NCBI GenBank assembly: GCA_900095095.1
Contig: FMBT01000218.1
Coordinates: forward strand, 1-35,313
DNA length: 35,313 nucleotides
Reading direction: 5' to 3'
Source of the DNA: Fragilariopsis cylindrus CCMP1102
Lineage: Eukaryota > Bacillariophyta > Bacillariophyceae > Bacillariales > Bacillariaceae
Positions 18,991-30,535 of the stretch are shown in pieces (position 1 is the first letter of the stretch; each line of letters starts with the position of its first letter). The notes under the pieces are model-generated. The model saw nothing but the letters and a program-made list of their open reading frames with translations, had not been told where the DNA came from and made no database searches. A program made the position numbers and the translations under genes.

Positions 18991-20840
18991 ATGTCATCTA
19001 AACTGGGTAGAAAAGGTATGTAAGCTTTAACCAATATTGAATACTGAAAGGATAGATTGCACAAACCAAACCCTTTTCATCTCAACAACTGACTTTCTGA
19101 TTTGATTCTTTCTCTCCTTTAGGCGATCCAAGAATGCATAAGGCGGTAGCTGCGAGATTGGCAAATCCAAATATATCGCTATACGAGGCCCTTCGTATGG
19201 GAGGATTCGACTACTCGACTAACGATGATAAGTCCATTCTCGACTCCAAAAAGGTTACACTCGGTCAACGAAAAAATCAGTTATCGCGACGTCTAAGACT
19301 GGCACGAAAGCAAATTGCTGGAGGAGATACCAGCGGTACTGAGAAAGCATTGAGCAGCGCTATTGATACTGCTAATAACAACATAAATTGCAAGGAAGAA
19401 CAAGCCGGAGACAACAACCTGAACGATAAACCATACATAGCCCATTCGATATCAGCGAGTAACGAAACGACGCTTAAGCTTGCAGATGATTTAGTTTTAG
19501 CAGGATTGTACAACAATGGTAACAACGATGTAACAGGAAACCGACAATGCAAAAAGCCGCGTCTGAACAATTATCTTCGAGGTACTTCCATTGACAGAAC
19601 CTGTACGATGGCTACTGCGACTAATCAAAAATTGAATCACAACAACAACAGCAACCAGCAGTTGCATCAAGCCTGGCAGCAAGGTGGTAATATACTAAAT
19701 ATAGGAGGGGATGGTACAACGACTGCACCCACCCTGGCGGTAGCAACAGGGTCACTTGCTCAAGCAACTTTTCCTTCTGCTGGCCCATTCTTCAATCCAC
19801 AAATTTCAGATATAATTTCTGATCGACAACCAGTCCAACAACCGTACCAATCTGGAACTTCTGCGATGGCCTTATCGTCCCTATCATCATCGGCACATAG
19901 GGTAGGGCTGACGCTCGACCAGTTGGCTTTGACATTGAGCTCAAACGCCGCAAACCTTACCAAATTGGTATCAGATTCACGAAGTGGTGAGTCCATGGCG
20001 AAGCAGGAACAGCTAGCGCTGGATATATATAAGGGAGAAGTGAAATCACTCTACACGAAATGTTTGTTGATCGCTGGAGTCGATGCAAATTTGGCGGAAC
20101 AAGACACCCCTACGTACACTCGTTTTGCTTGTAAGGCCTGGGAATTTGAAGGGAAACGACTAAAAAGTTTAAATGATGGGATATTTGGTGGTACAGAAGG
20201 AGTTTTGCGTCCGTCGACCAAGTCCAACAAAGATCGCAGTACTAGGGATAATGTCGTTACATTTCAAGAGCACAACAATATTCGCCACAACCACAACCAC
20301 GATCATAATGTTGCTGGAAGTGAATTTGGCAACAATAATGTAGCATCTGCAAATCCGAACGACCATGATCATAACCACGACCATGCAACTACAAATAATG
20401 GATCAGAACACGACAGTGCAAAGTGCGATGCTCGTCATATGCACCGAATTGGAGAATGCGGTCATAGAGCGATTATCCATCAGCCCAAGGATGGTACTGC
20501 ACCGCACATCGATTTTATTGTGAACGACCGGGTAGAGTGTTATTCAGGACAAGACTCAATGTCATTGGCGGGGAAAAGTCTCGACTCTGCCTGGCCAAGT
20601 AAGTACAAATGTAAGGAGGTTGAAGAATCTTCCTGTGCGAAAGCTTGTGGGAAAAATGTCCCTAGTAGTAAATTTGAGAGCGGCTGGGCGCATTTAGAAC
20701 CTCTCGTACCGGAACCAAAAGTATTCAAGCTATCCGATATTATCGATACAGAAGATCCGGAATGGACATTCGATGCTAACGAGGACGTAGATGGTGGTGT
20801 CCTGGGACTTTTTAAATTGGGCAGGGATAGCTTTACCTAA
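18991..20840 (+). CDS. Unknown protein with conserved basic N-terminal block and His/Cys-rich C-terminal region, two exons
   Basis: Exon 1 is only 25 bases (18991-19015, MSSKLGRK plus one base). The 107-bp intron (19016-19122, GTATGT...CTTTAG) joins it to 19123-20840 in frame, giving 580 aa. The first 75 residues look like a conserved domain: DPRMHKAVAARLANPNISLY, EALRMGGFDYS, then the basic segment VTLGQRKNQLSRRLRLARK. The middle is Asn/Gln-rich and disordered except a helical stretch near 270-340. A His-rich tract (HNHNHDHN, DHDHNHDH; about residues 394-440) precedes a block with spaced Cys and His (CDARHMHRIGECGHRAIIHQ, then KDGTAPHIDFIVNDRVECY). The last block looks like a folded, perhaps metal-binding, domain. 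I do not recognise a named family; it is probably lineage-restricted. The basic helix could bind nucleic acid, but this is speculation. Confidence 0.85.
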
Positions 20841-20967
20841 AACTTATCTTAGTTCGCCCCATATTAAGAAGAAAATAGTGTTTCTCTGAGATAGATAGTA
20901 GATAATTATATGTCGTACTAGCACTAATTGCACACTATGTTTATTTTAATTTGTCAATACATGATTT

Positions 20968-21578
20968 CTAAAATGCTTCACCTTCCTGTAGACCGCTGAC
21001 ATCCGTTTCTTCGACTATGTCTGTGCTGATATCCCCGGTTTGACAATTGTCTTTCTTTAGTAATTCTTGGGCTTGGACATACCATTCATTTGTCTCCAGC
21101 CCTTTCACCTCAGCAGATTCCACATACGTAGTCAGATCCGATAGGGCTTGCTCCAATCGATTTTTACTATCAGGTATCATCATATAACTTTCTCCCAAAA
21201 CCTCTTGAAATTTCTTTATGTCGTATGGATTCCTATTCTGGTCTTTCATTTCCTTAATTTTTTCTTCGTTCTCATCTACCTCATCCTGATAATAGGATAC
21301 TTCTTTTGATAGACTGTCACAATTTAGAAAAATAACGAGAACAATTCATGAACATAACGGAGCGATAAGAAAGTATCATCTATTTGTTCCCGTAACAAAC
21401 CACCTCCGGATAGGTACGAGCGAACGCGGTATCAAATTTCCAAAATTACAATTACAAGGAATGGAATCAAATCGCAGTCAAGTCGAACGATCGTGAAGAC
21501 AACATTTGCTTACCGTTGGCATGCTTTAGTCTTGATCATCAGCTGTCGCTGAGGATCTGGAAGTGACCTTTTCTTCAT
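20968..21578 (-). CDS. TBCA: Tubulin-folding cofactor A (TBCA/Rbl2-like), two exons
   Basis: TBCA captures beta-tubulin released from CCT chaperonin on the way to the tubulin heterodimer. Exon 1 is 21578-21514 (65 bases: MKKRSLPDPQRQLMIKTKAC...). The 200-bp intron (21513-21314) has donor GTAAGC and acceptor GACAG; exon 2 is 21313-20968. The junction completes an Arg codon and gives CQRLSKEVSYYQDEVDENEE, matching the family helix 1-2. The hallmark of helix 2-3 follows: NPYDIKKFQEVLGESYMMIP and DSKNRLEQALSDL. The product is 136 aa, slightly longer than the usual 105-120 because of an acidic C-terminal extension (ISTDIVEETDVSGLQEGEAF). It is transcribed divergently from the WW-domain gene. The N-terminal exon is short but its match to the family (QLMIKTKACQRL) supports it. 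Confidence 0.92.
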
Positions 21579-22037
21579 TGTATTCTTTTTGCTTGTTCTA
21601 TGAAGTACGATATGAACATTGTCGTAGACTCTCATTGTCATTGTCGATTGATGCGATGTTTACAGATCGATGATCCGATGATAAGGGGGAGGGCTTGATC
21701 GTTTGAGGGGAAATTAAAGTATATTCAATATCAACCCCTTCCCAGAAATCGCAATCACAGGGGTGAGAAGCACGCAATAAGAAAGCCGGAAAAACTCAAA
21801 AATCATGATTTTTCAAAAACAAGAAAGAAATCTCATGCAACAGAATAACGACGAAACGTCGCCAACGTCGAAGACACACTTTTGACACATAACATTTATT
21901 TCCATTGATAGAAGAGCCACAACGCTTCCTCTACCCTGATACATTTCCTGTAATCATCTTATGATCTATCGATTGAGTGAGTAATACTAAGATCAACCGT
22001 GTGCTACTAACTTGTTCCGACGCAGAAGCCTGTCATC
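21579..22037. promoter_or_regulatory. Shared divergent promoter region, TBCA and WW-domain gene
   Basis: 459 bp between two divergent start codons. No gene is visible. The sequence is less AT-rich than other gaps; I could not pin down TATA or initiator elements. Confidence 0.4.
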
Positions 22038-25000
22038 ATGACGAAACAACGCAAGGCTTTGAAAGTCATCGACAAAAACTTGCCTCCAAAGGGTTCCACG
22101 AAGGAATTATCTACCAAACAATTTAAGCTCGCCGATGAATCATTGTTTGAATCATCGATTGAATCATGGGAGAGACAGGATATGGCATCTGCTAGTACGC
22201 CCAAGACCAGCAATCGGGGACGTAGTAATACAAACGTAACGACGAGAGGAGGAGGTGTTACTCATAGAAGACCGCCCAAACAGCCAACTAATCAAAGGAA
22301 GAGAAGAAGCTTAGGCAGTACTATCCTAAACAAACCATTCGCACGGAATTCAAAAAAGCACCAACGGATAGTCGAAAAGTCATCAACAAATCCAAGAACT
22401 CCCAAACGAGATTTCGATCGACTCAAGCCTCTCGTACGTCGCTTGGATAATGTCCAACAGCAACAACAGACAGGTCGTCGTTCCGAATCCCCTCTTCGGA
22501 GTATGAATCCTGCAAAGGGACGACAAGAGGCGAATACTACTAGAACGAGAGAGACAAACCTACAACATAACGACAACGACGTGGACAAAAATAGCGATGA
22601 TGACACGAATTGTGATTCAAGTGATGGTTCTGGCTTGATTTCTACAGAAGAGCAAGAAGTAGATACTACTAGTAGAACGAAAGTGACAAACGTACAACGC
22701 AACGACAACGACATTTACGTTGACAATAGCGACGATGACATGAACTGTGATTCCAGTGATAGTTCTGGCTTGAGCTTGTCGTCGCCGCCGACTTCGCCTT
22801 CACCATCATCACCATTATCGCTGTCACCATTATCTGCATCATCTGCGCAAGCACAATCGACGACGAACTCGCCCCCAAAACAAAGTGTAGCTACAAAATT
22901 GAGTAGCGAAAGGAAGAATGGAACCTTACTACCACACGTGGAACGTGACAATGATAGTGATACCGAAAACTTATTCTCTCAACCATTTGCTTCGGTATTC
23001 GAGACTCAGAAAATGACTGTAAATGCAAATAAAAGTAACACCGTGATGGATGAGAACGAAAAGAAGGAGATCGAGATATTTAGTTCTCCTATGGGTGACG
23101 GAATATTCATTCGGAAAGATACTGATAGGGATGTGACGGCTACGAATACTACCCAATTATCTAACGACAATCGAAAAACAAGCATGTCATTAAATAATGA
23201 GGAAATCAACACGCCACTTGGTCTTGTTTTGACTAAATTATCGTCAGCTTCGTCGTATAATTGTCGTCAGAAAGAAGAAGAAGACGAGGATGAGAACGAG
23301 GACGATGAAGAAAGCATCGAAGCATGGTCGATTGATGGTCATAGTAGCTCTCCAATTCTATTTGAAATCAAGGGCCAGAAATTCGCACATCCAGCGTAAG
23401 TAATTGTCGATCGATTTATCATTTTTCAATTTGTTTTATATGATTAGATACTGTATCGTAAACGAAAGATCCATTATAATATTATCATAACCCCACAAAA
23501 TTACTAACAATTGTTTCTTCCTTGCATTCCATGTTACTTTTTCTTCCTTTTCGTGTCTTTTTAGGTTGCCACCTGGATGGAAAATGAGAATATCCGAAAG
23601 TGGACAACAACCTGTTTATATGCATCCAGATCATGGAAGTACTTGGCACTGCCCAATCAAACTAACACCGAATGTGGTGTACGTCAAAACAGCTCATGGA
23701 AAGCTAAAGAAACAGAGCAGAATGTCCCAGCATGTCATGTCGAAGCCAGAATTGTTCACTGAAGATATACAGAGAAGAACTACTCGTCAAACTCCACCAT
23801 CGACGCGAAACCCATTCAACCGGCAGAAAGAAATGAAGCACTCAGTGTTTCCTCTCAATTCCGCCAAACGCCTTCCAGAAATATGTGATGAGAATGACAA
23901 GCACCTTGAGGCAATAACGTGTTCTCTTTCACCACAAGATTCAACTACTAAACTACTGGAAGAAACTTCAAAGCTATCTGCACAATTAATCAAAAACTCA
24001 TCATCGAATCTCAAGAATGTGAAAAAAGTCCGTCGAAGTACACAAAAACTGGCAGGAAAAGGACGGCCCTCCGACTTCCAAGTATACTTAAACGATCAAC
24101 GACGACTGGCATCTTGTGACGGATCCGAATCCGAAGCGCCATCTACGGCCGAATCCGAAGCGCCATCGACAATGTCTGGTCTAATCCGTCAATACGACAA
24201 GGCTCAAGGCCGCGATTGTGCTAGTACACGAAATCGTCCAAATAAGAATCTTTACAATAGGGCACTTAAAAATACAAAGGAAAGGATCGGAATGAGTGAT
24301 AGTAAGAAACTGTCTCCAATTATAGAAACGCCGAAACATAACAACGAGGACGGTGTGGAAGGTGGAGCAACGATGATGGAAACCGACAGAGTGGGAGACG
24401 ACAAGAACGAATGTGAAAATATTGCTAAGAGAAATGATGAATCGAAGACAGGTAATCGCCGATCATTGTTTGGATCTACAACACCATTCACCAATCGTAA
24501 TTTAAACACACTTGCGATGGCTCAACGTAAAGAAGATAAGCCACCGAGCTTCGACCATTTTGCGAAGCCGTTGAGAAGCGATGAAAAATTAGCGTCGAAC
24601 ACTACGAAAACAAAACAATTGATTCAAGGTGAACGTATTGAAGCTTGGCTCACGCCCAAAACACGCGTAAGTGAAGTCGACACGACCGTGAACAATGACC
24701 TTCAAATTTACGAAGATGTTGCTATCCTCCGATTTGACGTCAAACGGAATAAAAGCAGTCGGTTGCTTTTGCATTCAACTGATAAGAGTATTCATAAGGA
24801 AGCAAAGAGGAACCACGATACTAGTGGAAGAAGATTCCATCCAAATTATTCTAACTGCTACAAAAATAAATCCGTTGGTGATTGTGGTGCTGCGGAAGAT
24901 ATGGAAAGAAAAAACAATATATTCTCTATAAGTACCCCTATAGAAGGAGATACGGGCATCGAATTGTCGAAGTCGGTCACTCGATCAAAAGGTATCCCAA

Positions 25001-26592
25001 AAGAGATCCATTTGAAGACTCCATCTTGTTCTAGTGCCAAAAAGCTAACGGTAGCTTGGGTATCAATAGTTTCGAACGACAACTGTCCAATTACAGAAGG
25101 CTGTCCCCGTTAAGCTTGCATCTCGAGAGCCAAAAGATGCCCAGCAATCCGTGGAAGATTTTCGCAGTGCGATTCGTAGATCTGAGAATAGAAGCAAACT
25201 TCAGAAGGGAATTCGATCGCACCTTACATCTTTGGAAAGTCCCAAGAATACGTTCTCTCCTGAACTATCCCGCGAACTCAATAGAGGAGCACCCAGTAGC
25301 GTTGACAAAAACGAGCCACCTTCGGAAGGCAATGCGAACTTAACCGCCTGGTCCAAAATTGATGACACCGTTGCCATTCATTCTCATGGCCCAAAAAGAT
25401 CTGTTCGTAATATCACCATCTTGGACCCAGAAATAGAATCTTTAGACAAGCCAAATCGATTCAAAAAGGAAGAGTTGCCAGCGTCTAGTCATACAGAGGA
25501 AGCAGATGACCGCGAAGAGGAAAATATGTCATGTGAAACGAGTACCAGAGACCTTAATATTCGCCGAGTTGTGCCCACAATGGATGGAACTGATTCCCGA
25601 ATGGAGTTTGATGTTTTGGATGATAACGCCTCAGAAGCATACGATGAACTGTTTCAGTCTAGCGATGTTCGCGATGAAAGATTGTTGGAAATGTCGTGAC
25701 TGTTCAAGAGAAACAAATTCCACTCGATCATTCAGAGGGCGATTCTGTTCATAAAGAGCTTACCTCCAGGCCAAAAGAGGCAGAGTCTCCAATTGAATTT
25801 TGTACGCTTCCTGACGATATTTCAGAGGAACAGATTTCACGCAATCATTCAGAGGACGATTCTGTTAGTAACGGACTAACCTCCAGGCCAAAAGAGGCAG
25901 AGTCTCCAGCTGAATTTCGTACGCTTCCTAACGATATTTCAGAGGCACAGATTTCACGCAATCATTCAGAGGACGATTCTGCTCATAACGGGCTAAGCTC
26001 CACGTCAAAAGAAACAGAGTCTCCCATTGAATTCTGTTCGCTTCCTGACGAAATTTCAGTTGGTTTTCAGAGTAGTTCCAATTCAACCAAAAAGTATTCC
26101 GCCGACCGCCAAAAAAATGGGACACCGATGTCGATAGGAACCGAACCTTCAATATCTATAACCTCACCTGCCGAAGACTGCTCATTTTCATCAAAAGGAG
26201 ATTCAGTTCGTAGTGATAATGACGGCGCCGAGTCGCCATCGGTTGAATCTGACACATTTGATGATCGTGCTTCACACAATTCATCAAGAATTGAAGACAA
26301 TGACGATGCTACAAGCAGGCTGAGTACACGCAGTTTCGGATCCACGTCCTTAGCCTCACAAAAGCTAAACCAACGAAGAATGAGCTGGCGAACATTAAAT
26401 CCTCCTCATCCAATTTGCTCTCTTCAACAGCTAGATGAATTGATGTTGGATCGGAAGCGTAAAGAACTGAAAGCGAAACGGTCCAAAGCAGGAACGCAAA
26501 CAAAGACAAGGGTTGTTTCTGCGAAGAAAGAAGGCAAAAACCAAGAGTCGCGGCCGCCGTCGACTATTCAAATAGGAGGAACTTCAATCTAG
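22038..26592 (+). CDS. Large, mostly disordered WW-domain protein (multi-exon, at least one frame break)
   Basis: Exon 1 is 22038-23395. The 169-bp intron 23396-23564 (GTAAGT...TTTTTAG) is clear, and exon 2 starts at 23565. The join creates a WW domain: LPPGWKMRISESGQQPVYMH, then GSTWHCP. Its signature Trp residues are W458 and W480 and the Pro is P483; such domains bind Pro-rich ligands. Frame 1 stops at 25111-25113 while frame 2 carries on (VPVKLASREPKDAQ). A 46-base GT-AG intron at 25051-25096 would restore frame, as would a base error. Frame 2 ends at 25693-25695 and frame 1 resumes between 25676 and 25698, with no plausible intron; a lost base fits. The whole product would be about 1,446 aa: basic and Ser-rich N-terminus, acidic stretches (EEDEDENEDDEESIEAW), three 39-residue repeats and a conserved-looking C-terminus (RMSWRTLNPPHPICSLQQLD). 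The function is unknown. Confidence 0.75.
25729..26079 (+). repeat. Three 117-bp tandem repeats encoding 39-residue units
   Basis: Units 25729-25845, 25846-25962 and 25963-26079. Each encodes HSE-x-DS...KE-x-ESP-x-EF...LP-x-xIS, for example HSEDDSVSNGLTSRPKEAES. Units 1 and 2 are the most alike; unit 3 has diverged, especially at its end. The repeats are Ser/Glu-rich, likely disordered, and could carry multiple phosphorylation or docking sites. Confidence 0.85.
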
Positions 26593-27452
26593 TGTATCCT
26601 TTCCTTTTTCATATGCCATGTATACCATTTGCAGGCGACAATCCTTTCTACAAATTTTTACCTAAGAACCTATTATCTCTTCTACCTGTTTCGGGTCAGG
26701 TCAAGTCGAAGTGGAACAGCAACGAGTGGGGGTCCCTGCACGAGGTTTCTTATTTGTTTCTTAATCTGACTTGAGACGTAATCAAGCTGGTCATATTTCT
26801 CAAGAATTTCAATAACAGCCTGAAGGTGGCATAAATAGTCTAACTCTGTTTCGTGACGAAATTTGTTCCTTCTCCTAAATGAAATGGGAGAACATGTAGG
26901 TATAGTTTTGTTCCAAAGCTATCAACTCGGTTGAAGTCGACATCATAACAAAATCCCCATTTAGTATAGATTACGTCACGTAAAAATAACCGTCAAGGAA
27001 ACTGAGTTAATGATTAGTTCTTCGTAGCTTCTACCTACTACTAGCTAGTAGTGCTGTGCTATGTTTGTTTGGTGTCGATGTTGTTGCGCTTAGCTACAGT
27101 CTACAGTAATAACGTTAGTACGTTATAGTTTTGTTTTTATCAGGATGATACAGTGTATCAAAGATACCAAGATACGTACGGTAAAAATGAGGGAAAATCG
27201 GTTTCAAAAAGTGAAGATTACCGTAGACCCTTTTTGAGGAGAATGAATGAATCAATGATCAGTAGATCTACTTGTCAATCAATACACAAGACTGTCTAAC
27301 ATTTAAATATATACATATATACGTCTATATTCAAATATAGACAAGAAATACTTATTCTAGCTTCTAAGCTACATATAAATGTTGGGGTTGAGAAGAAGGT
27401 GCTTTTTCTTTCTTCGAAAATCAGTAGAAGTGTAATGACAATATAATTAAAT
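26593..27452. other. Intergenic between convergent WW and BUD23 genes
   Basis: No gene seen. The two genes end toward each other here, so it should hold both 3' UTRs. A CTACAGTA site lies at 27101-27108 next to a second TACAGT (27095-27100). Confidence 0.5.
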
Positions 27453-28419
27453 TTAAAATTTGCGAGGACGACGTCTGGCTGTATATTTGGTATCGGACGA
27501 ACCTCCTTTCCTTTTTTGCGTTGAGTTTCTTTTTTATGTACAATCCATTCTTTTGTTTTAACTCCCTTCTTTTTACGGATTGGTCTTGCTTTTCTACCAT
27601 CTTTTTCTTGTCTTTGCTTTCCTACTTGTACCTGAGATTGTTTTTGATCTGCGACTGCACCAGCGGCGGTCATACCAGGAACTTGACCCCTACCACCTAC
27701 ACGATCACAACTCAACACTAGGTAATGCTTTTAGCTTTGGCAGAATTAGGATAATCGACAACGATACCACCACCAAACCCAACAGCTGTCGCACATTCAC
27801 TTATCAAAACAGCCTGTTCTGCAGTTTCAGGATAAAATTGTAGTACAGCACGGGCTGATTTTTTAAGAATCGAATATAAACTAGAAAAAAATCGAATTAA
27901 TCGTCTTTTAGGAATTTGTGCAGAACTATTACTGTAACACAACCATTGTAAAGCAGAAATAGAAACACAAGCATCGAATGTAGCTGGCCGGAAAGGCAAA
28001 CCAGTACCCATATCGTGATGCATAAGATCTCCCGTTGAGCATACATTGTTGTCATCATCGTCACTATCATCATCGTCATCGTATTTCATTCTTGCAATTT
28101 CTGCCTCTGTTTTGTCATCATCGCCTTTCATTTTATATGATTTTTCCATACGTTCATGCGCAACTTGTAACATATCTCGTGATACATCACATCCCACCCA
28201 TACGTGCCCATGTTCTTCTAATACTTCACCACTCAATCCACTTCCACATCCAATATCAAGGACGAGAGATGCTTCATCGGGTGGTAATAGTAGCAATTCA
28301 ATTGCTCTCAATGTAATTTCACGTTGGACATTGATCATACGTGAACTAGAATTGTACTTTCTAGCTTCTCTTTCATTGTAAAAGTTGGAGGCATGGCCGG
28401 TTAATTCTGGACGTGACAT
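27453..28419 (-). CDS. BUD23: 18S rRNA (guanine-N7)-methyltransferase BUD23 (WBSCR22-like), two frame breaks
   Basis: BUD23, with TRM112, methylates a guanine of 18S rRNA late in 40S assembly. From ATG 28419 the reading matches the family throughout: MSRPELTGHASNFYNEREAR, ELLLLPPDEASLVLDIGCGS (SAM motif I), GLSGEVLEEHGHVWVGCDVS, LPFRPATFDACVSISALQWL and ARAVLQFYPETAEQ, then VVDYPNSAKAK. There the frame breaks in an A-run (about 27729-27732); one missing A would lead to HYLVLSCDR in the next frame. The basic C-terminal tail follows (KKGVKTKEWIVHKKETQRKK). A second one-base loss near 27494 separates GKEVRP from the expected tail DTKYTARRRPRKF, which ends at TAA 27453-27455. Both breaks are -1. 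An unusual acidic insert (residues about 101-127, with DDDDDSDDDD) precedes the GDLMHHDMG motif. It is divergent from CYP51. Confidence 0.92.
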
Positions 28420-28986
28420 GATCGTAGATTAGATGCTTGTTTTTTAGTAGTAGATAAGAGATGTGGATGAATAACTACTTGGTACGATGGGATTATTTTT
28501 AGTACTGTAGAGTAGAGGTCAATGATGACAGACGAGTTTCTATTTTTTTCTGTCGTGAGATTCTTATTCTTTGCCTGATGATTGATGCGAGATGCTTCAT
28601 GTGCTTTATATTGATGATCACATCATAATAAATTAATTTATTTGTCGTCGACTCAAAATGATGAATGGACGTCCGTCCGTCCTGACGTAGCGCGGCGTCC
28701 GCGCTATATTACCACGACACGAGTAAGATCAACCGAAAATAAAATGAAATTTAAAAATGATAGGTACTTGAAGTATATATATTTCATTCTTGTTATTACC
28801 GCGTACTTTCACCGCAATGAAAAAGTAAGCATCATCATCATCAGAAGAGTTTTATTGTTTTATTTCATTACTTCTACTCGTCGTCATTGCTTCCGTTTCC
28901 TGAATTGTTTTAACGATTTAAGACAACCGAATCATAGTCACAAATAAGGAAGAAGAAGAAGAAGAAAAAGGAGTATTGTTGATATC
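28420..28986. promoter_or_regulatory. Divergent promoter region, BUD23 and CYP51
   Basis: 567 bp between divergent start codons. It holds a TACTGTAG at 28503-28510 and, at 28688-28706, the palindrome TAGCGCGG-CGT-CCGCGCTA next to TGACGT (28683-28688), a bZIP-type core. The open frame at 28642-28947 starts at TTG and is not supported as a gene. Confidence 0.45.
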
Positions 28987-30535
28987 ATGTGGTACTATTA
29001 TTTAGCGGTTGTTTTGTTTTCTATTTGGTGGGTCGCACTACGACCACGTAGGGGAGGAAAAAATTCTCCACCATTGGTTACCGCGTCGACTGTTGTCCGT
29101 GTTCCTATCATTGGTGTGCTTGCTGAATTCCTAAAGAATCCTAATGAAATGATGAAACGATGTTACAACGAGTATGGTCAAGTCTTTACAATTCCGGTGA
29201 GTTCAAGTTCGACTGAGTTTTCCGGTTTTATCACCTAGTTTTTTTTCTCTTTTTCGATATCATTAATATTATATAACTCACGCCGGATTGTTTGTTTGTT
29301 TTTAGATCTTTCACAGACGTATTACGTTTTTAATCGGCCCAGAGGCACAAGCTTTATTTTTCAAATCGAATGATGATGCTCTTAGTCAGGACGAATGTTA
29401 TCATTTTATGACAGCAGTTTTTGGTCCAGGCGTTGTTTATGATGCACCACGGAAGAAACGTCAAATGCAGTTTCAAACCATGGCCAATGGTTTACGTACA
29501 TCCCGTATGAAAACGTACATTGCTAAGATTCAGGAAGAAACAGTACAATACCTAAACGATAATTGGAATGCTGATTCTGGTACAATCGATTTGTACAAGT
29601 CATTAAGTGAACTTACCATTCTAACGGCATCTAGATGTTTACACGGTGATGATGTTAGAGAACACATGTTCAAGGATCTACAGTCATTGTACCATGATTT
29701 GGACGAAGGTTTGACCCCATTGACAACGATTTGGAGTAATGCTCCCACAGCGAGACATGCGAAGCGTGATAAGGCCCGTAAGGAGCTAGTAAAATTATTT
29801 GGAAAGGTTATCAAAGAACGTCGTGCACATCCTGAACGATCCGATGGAACTGATATCTTGAGTTTGTTTATGGATATCGAGTACAAGGATGGTACGCCCG
29901 TAACAGAAGAAGAAGTTACGGGATTACTGATTGCCTTATTGTTTGCTGGACAACACACATCTTGTGTCACCGGTACATGGACCATGCTACTTTTACTTCA
30001 TAGTCCGAAGGTTTTGACCCGTGTCATGGAAGAACAAAAAGAATCTGCTGACAAGGATACTTTGGAATTGGAAGATGTTCAACAGATGAGTCTTCTGCAT
30101 AACTGTATGCGTGAATCACTTCGTTTGTGTCCCACATTTATCATGCTGTTACGTCAAGTGATGAAAGACACAACCGTTACAGTGAACGGAGTAACTCATC
30201 ATATTCCTAAGGATGATATTGTAGCTGTTTCGCCTACTGTTTCGATGAGACTACCAACTACCTTTGAAAACCCTGACGAATTCGATCCTGATCGGTACAC
30301 TGCACCCCGTGAGGAGCACAAAAAACCATACGCATATCTAGGATTTGGTGGTGGTATGCATTCGTGTATGGGACAGGCCTTTGCTTACGTACAAGTTAAG
30401 ACTGTTCTTTCTGTCATTTTGAAACGTTACGAATTAACGCCTGAATCTAGTAAATTGCCTGATATTGGATACAATGACATGGTTGTTGGTCCAAAGGGTA
30501 ATTGCAATGTACACTATAAAAAATTGAAATTGTAA
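28987..30535 (+). CDS. CYP51: Sterol 14-alpha-demethylase (CYP51), two exons
   Basis: This cytochrome P450 of the endoplasmic reticulum removes the 14-alpha-methyl group of sterol precursors. Exon 1 is 28987-29196 (70 codons, ending FTIP). The 109-bp intron 29197-29305 (GTGAGT...TTTTTAG) leads to exon 2, 29306-30535, starting IFHRRITFLIGPEAQALFF; the product is 479 aa, normal for CYP51. An N-terminal membrane anchor (MWYYYLAVVLFSIWWVAL) is followed by the proline/basic hinge. Visible motifs: B-C region with VFGPGVVYD, I-helix LLFAGQHTSCVT (A284-S289, with the His that is typical of CYP51), ExxR E340-R343 (ESLRLCP), and heme-binding FGGGMHSCMG with ligand C424. CYP51 is the target of azole compounds in fungi. 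No frame problems are seen. Confidence 0.95.

Noticed and set aside
28642..28947. Plus-strand open frame upstream of CYP51
   Set aside because: It begins at TTG, contains the GC palindrome, and lies in the promoter region; no protein features.
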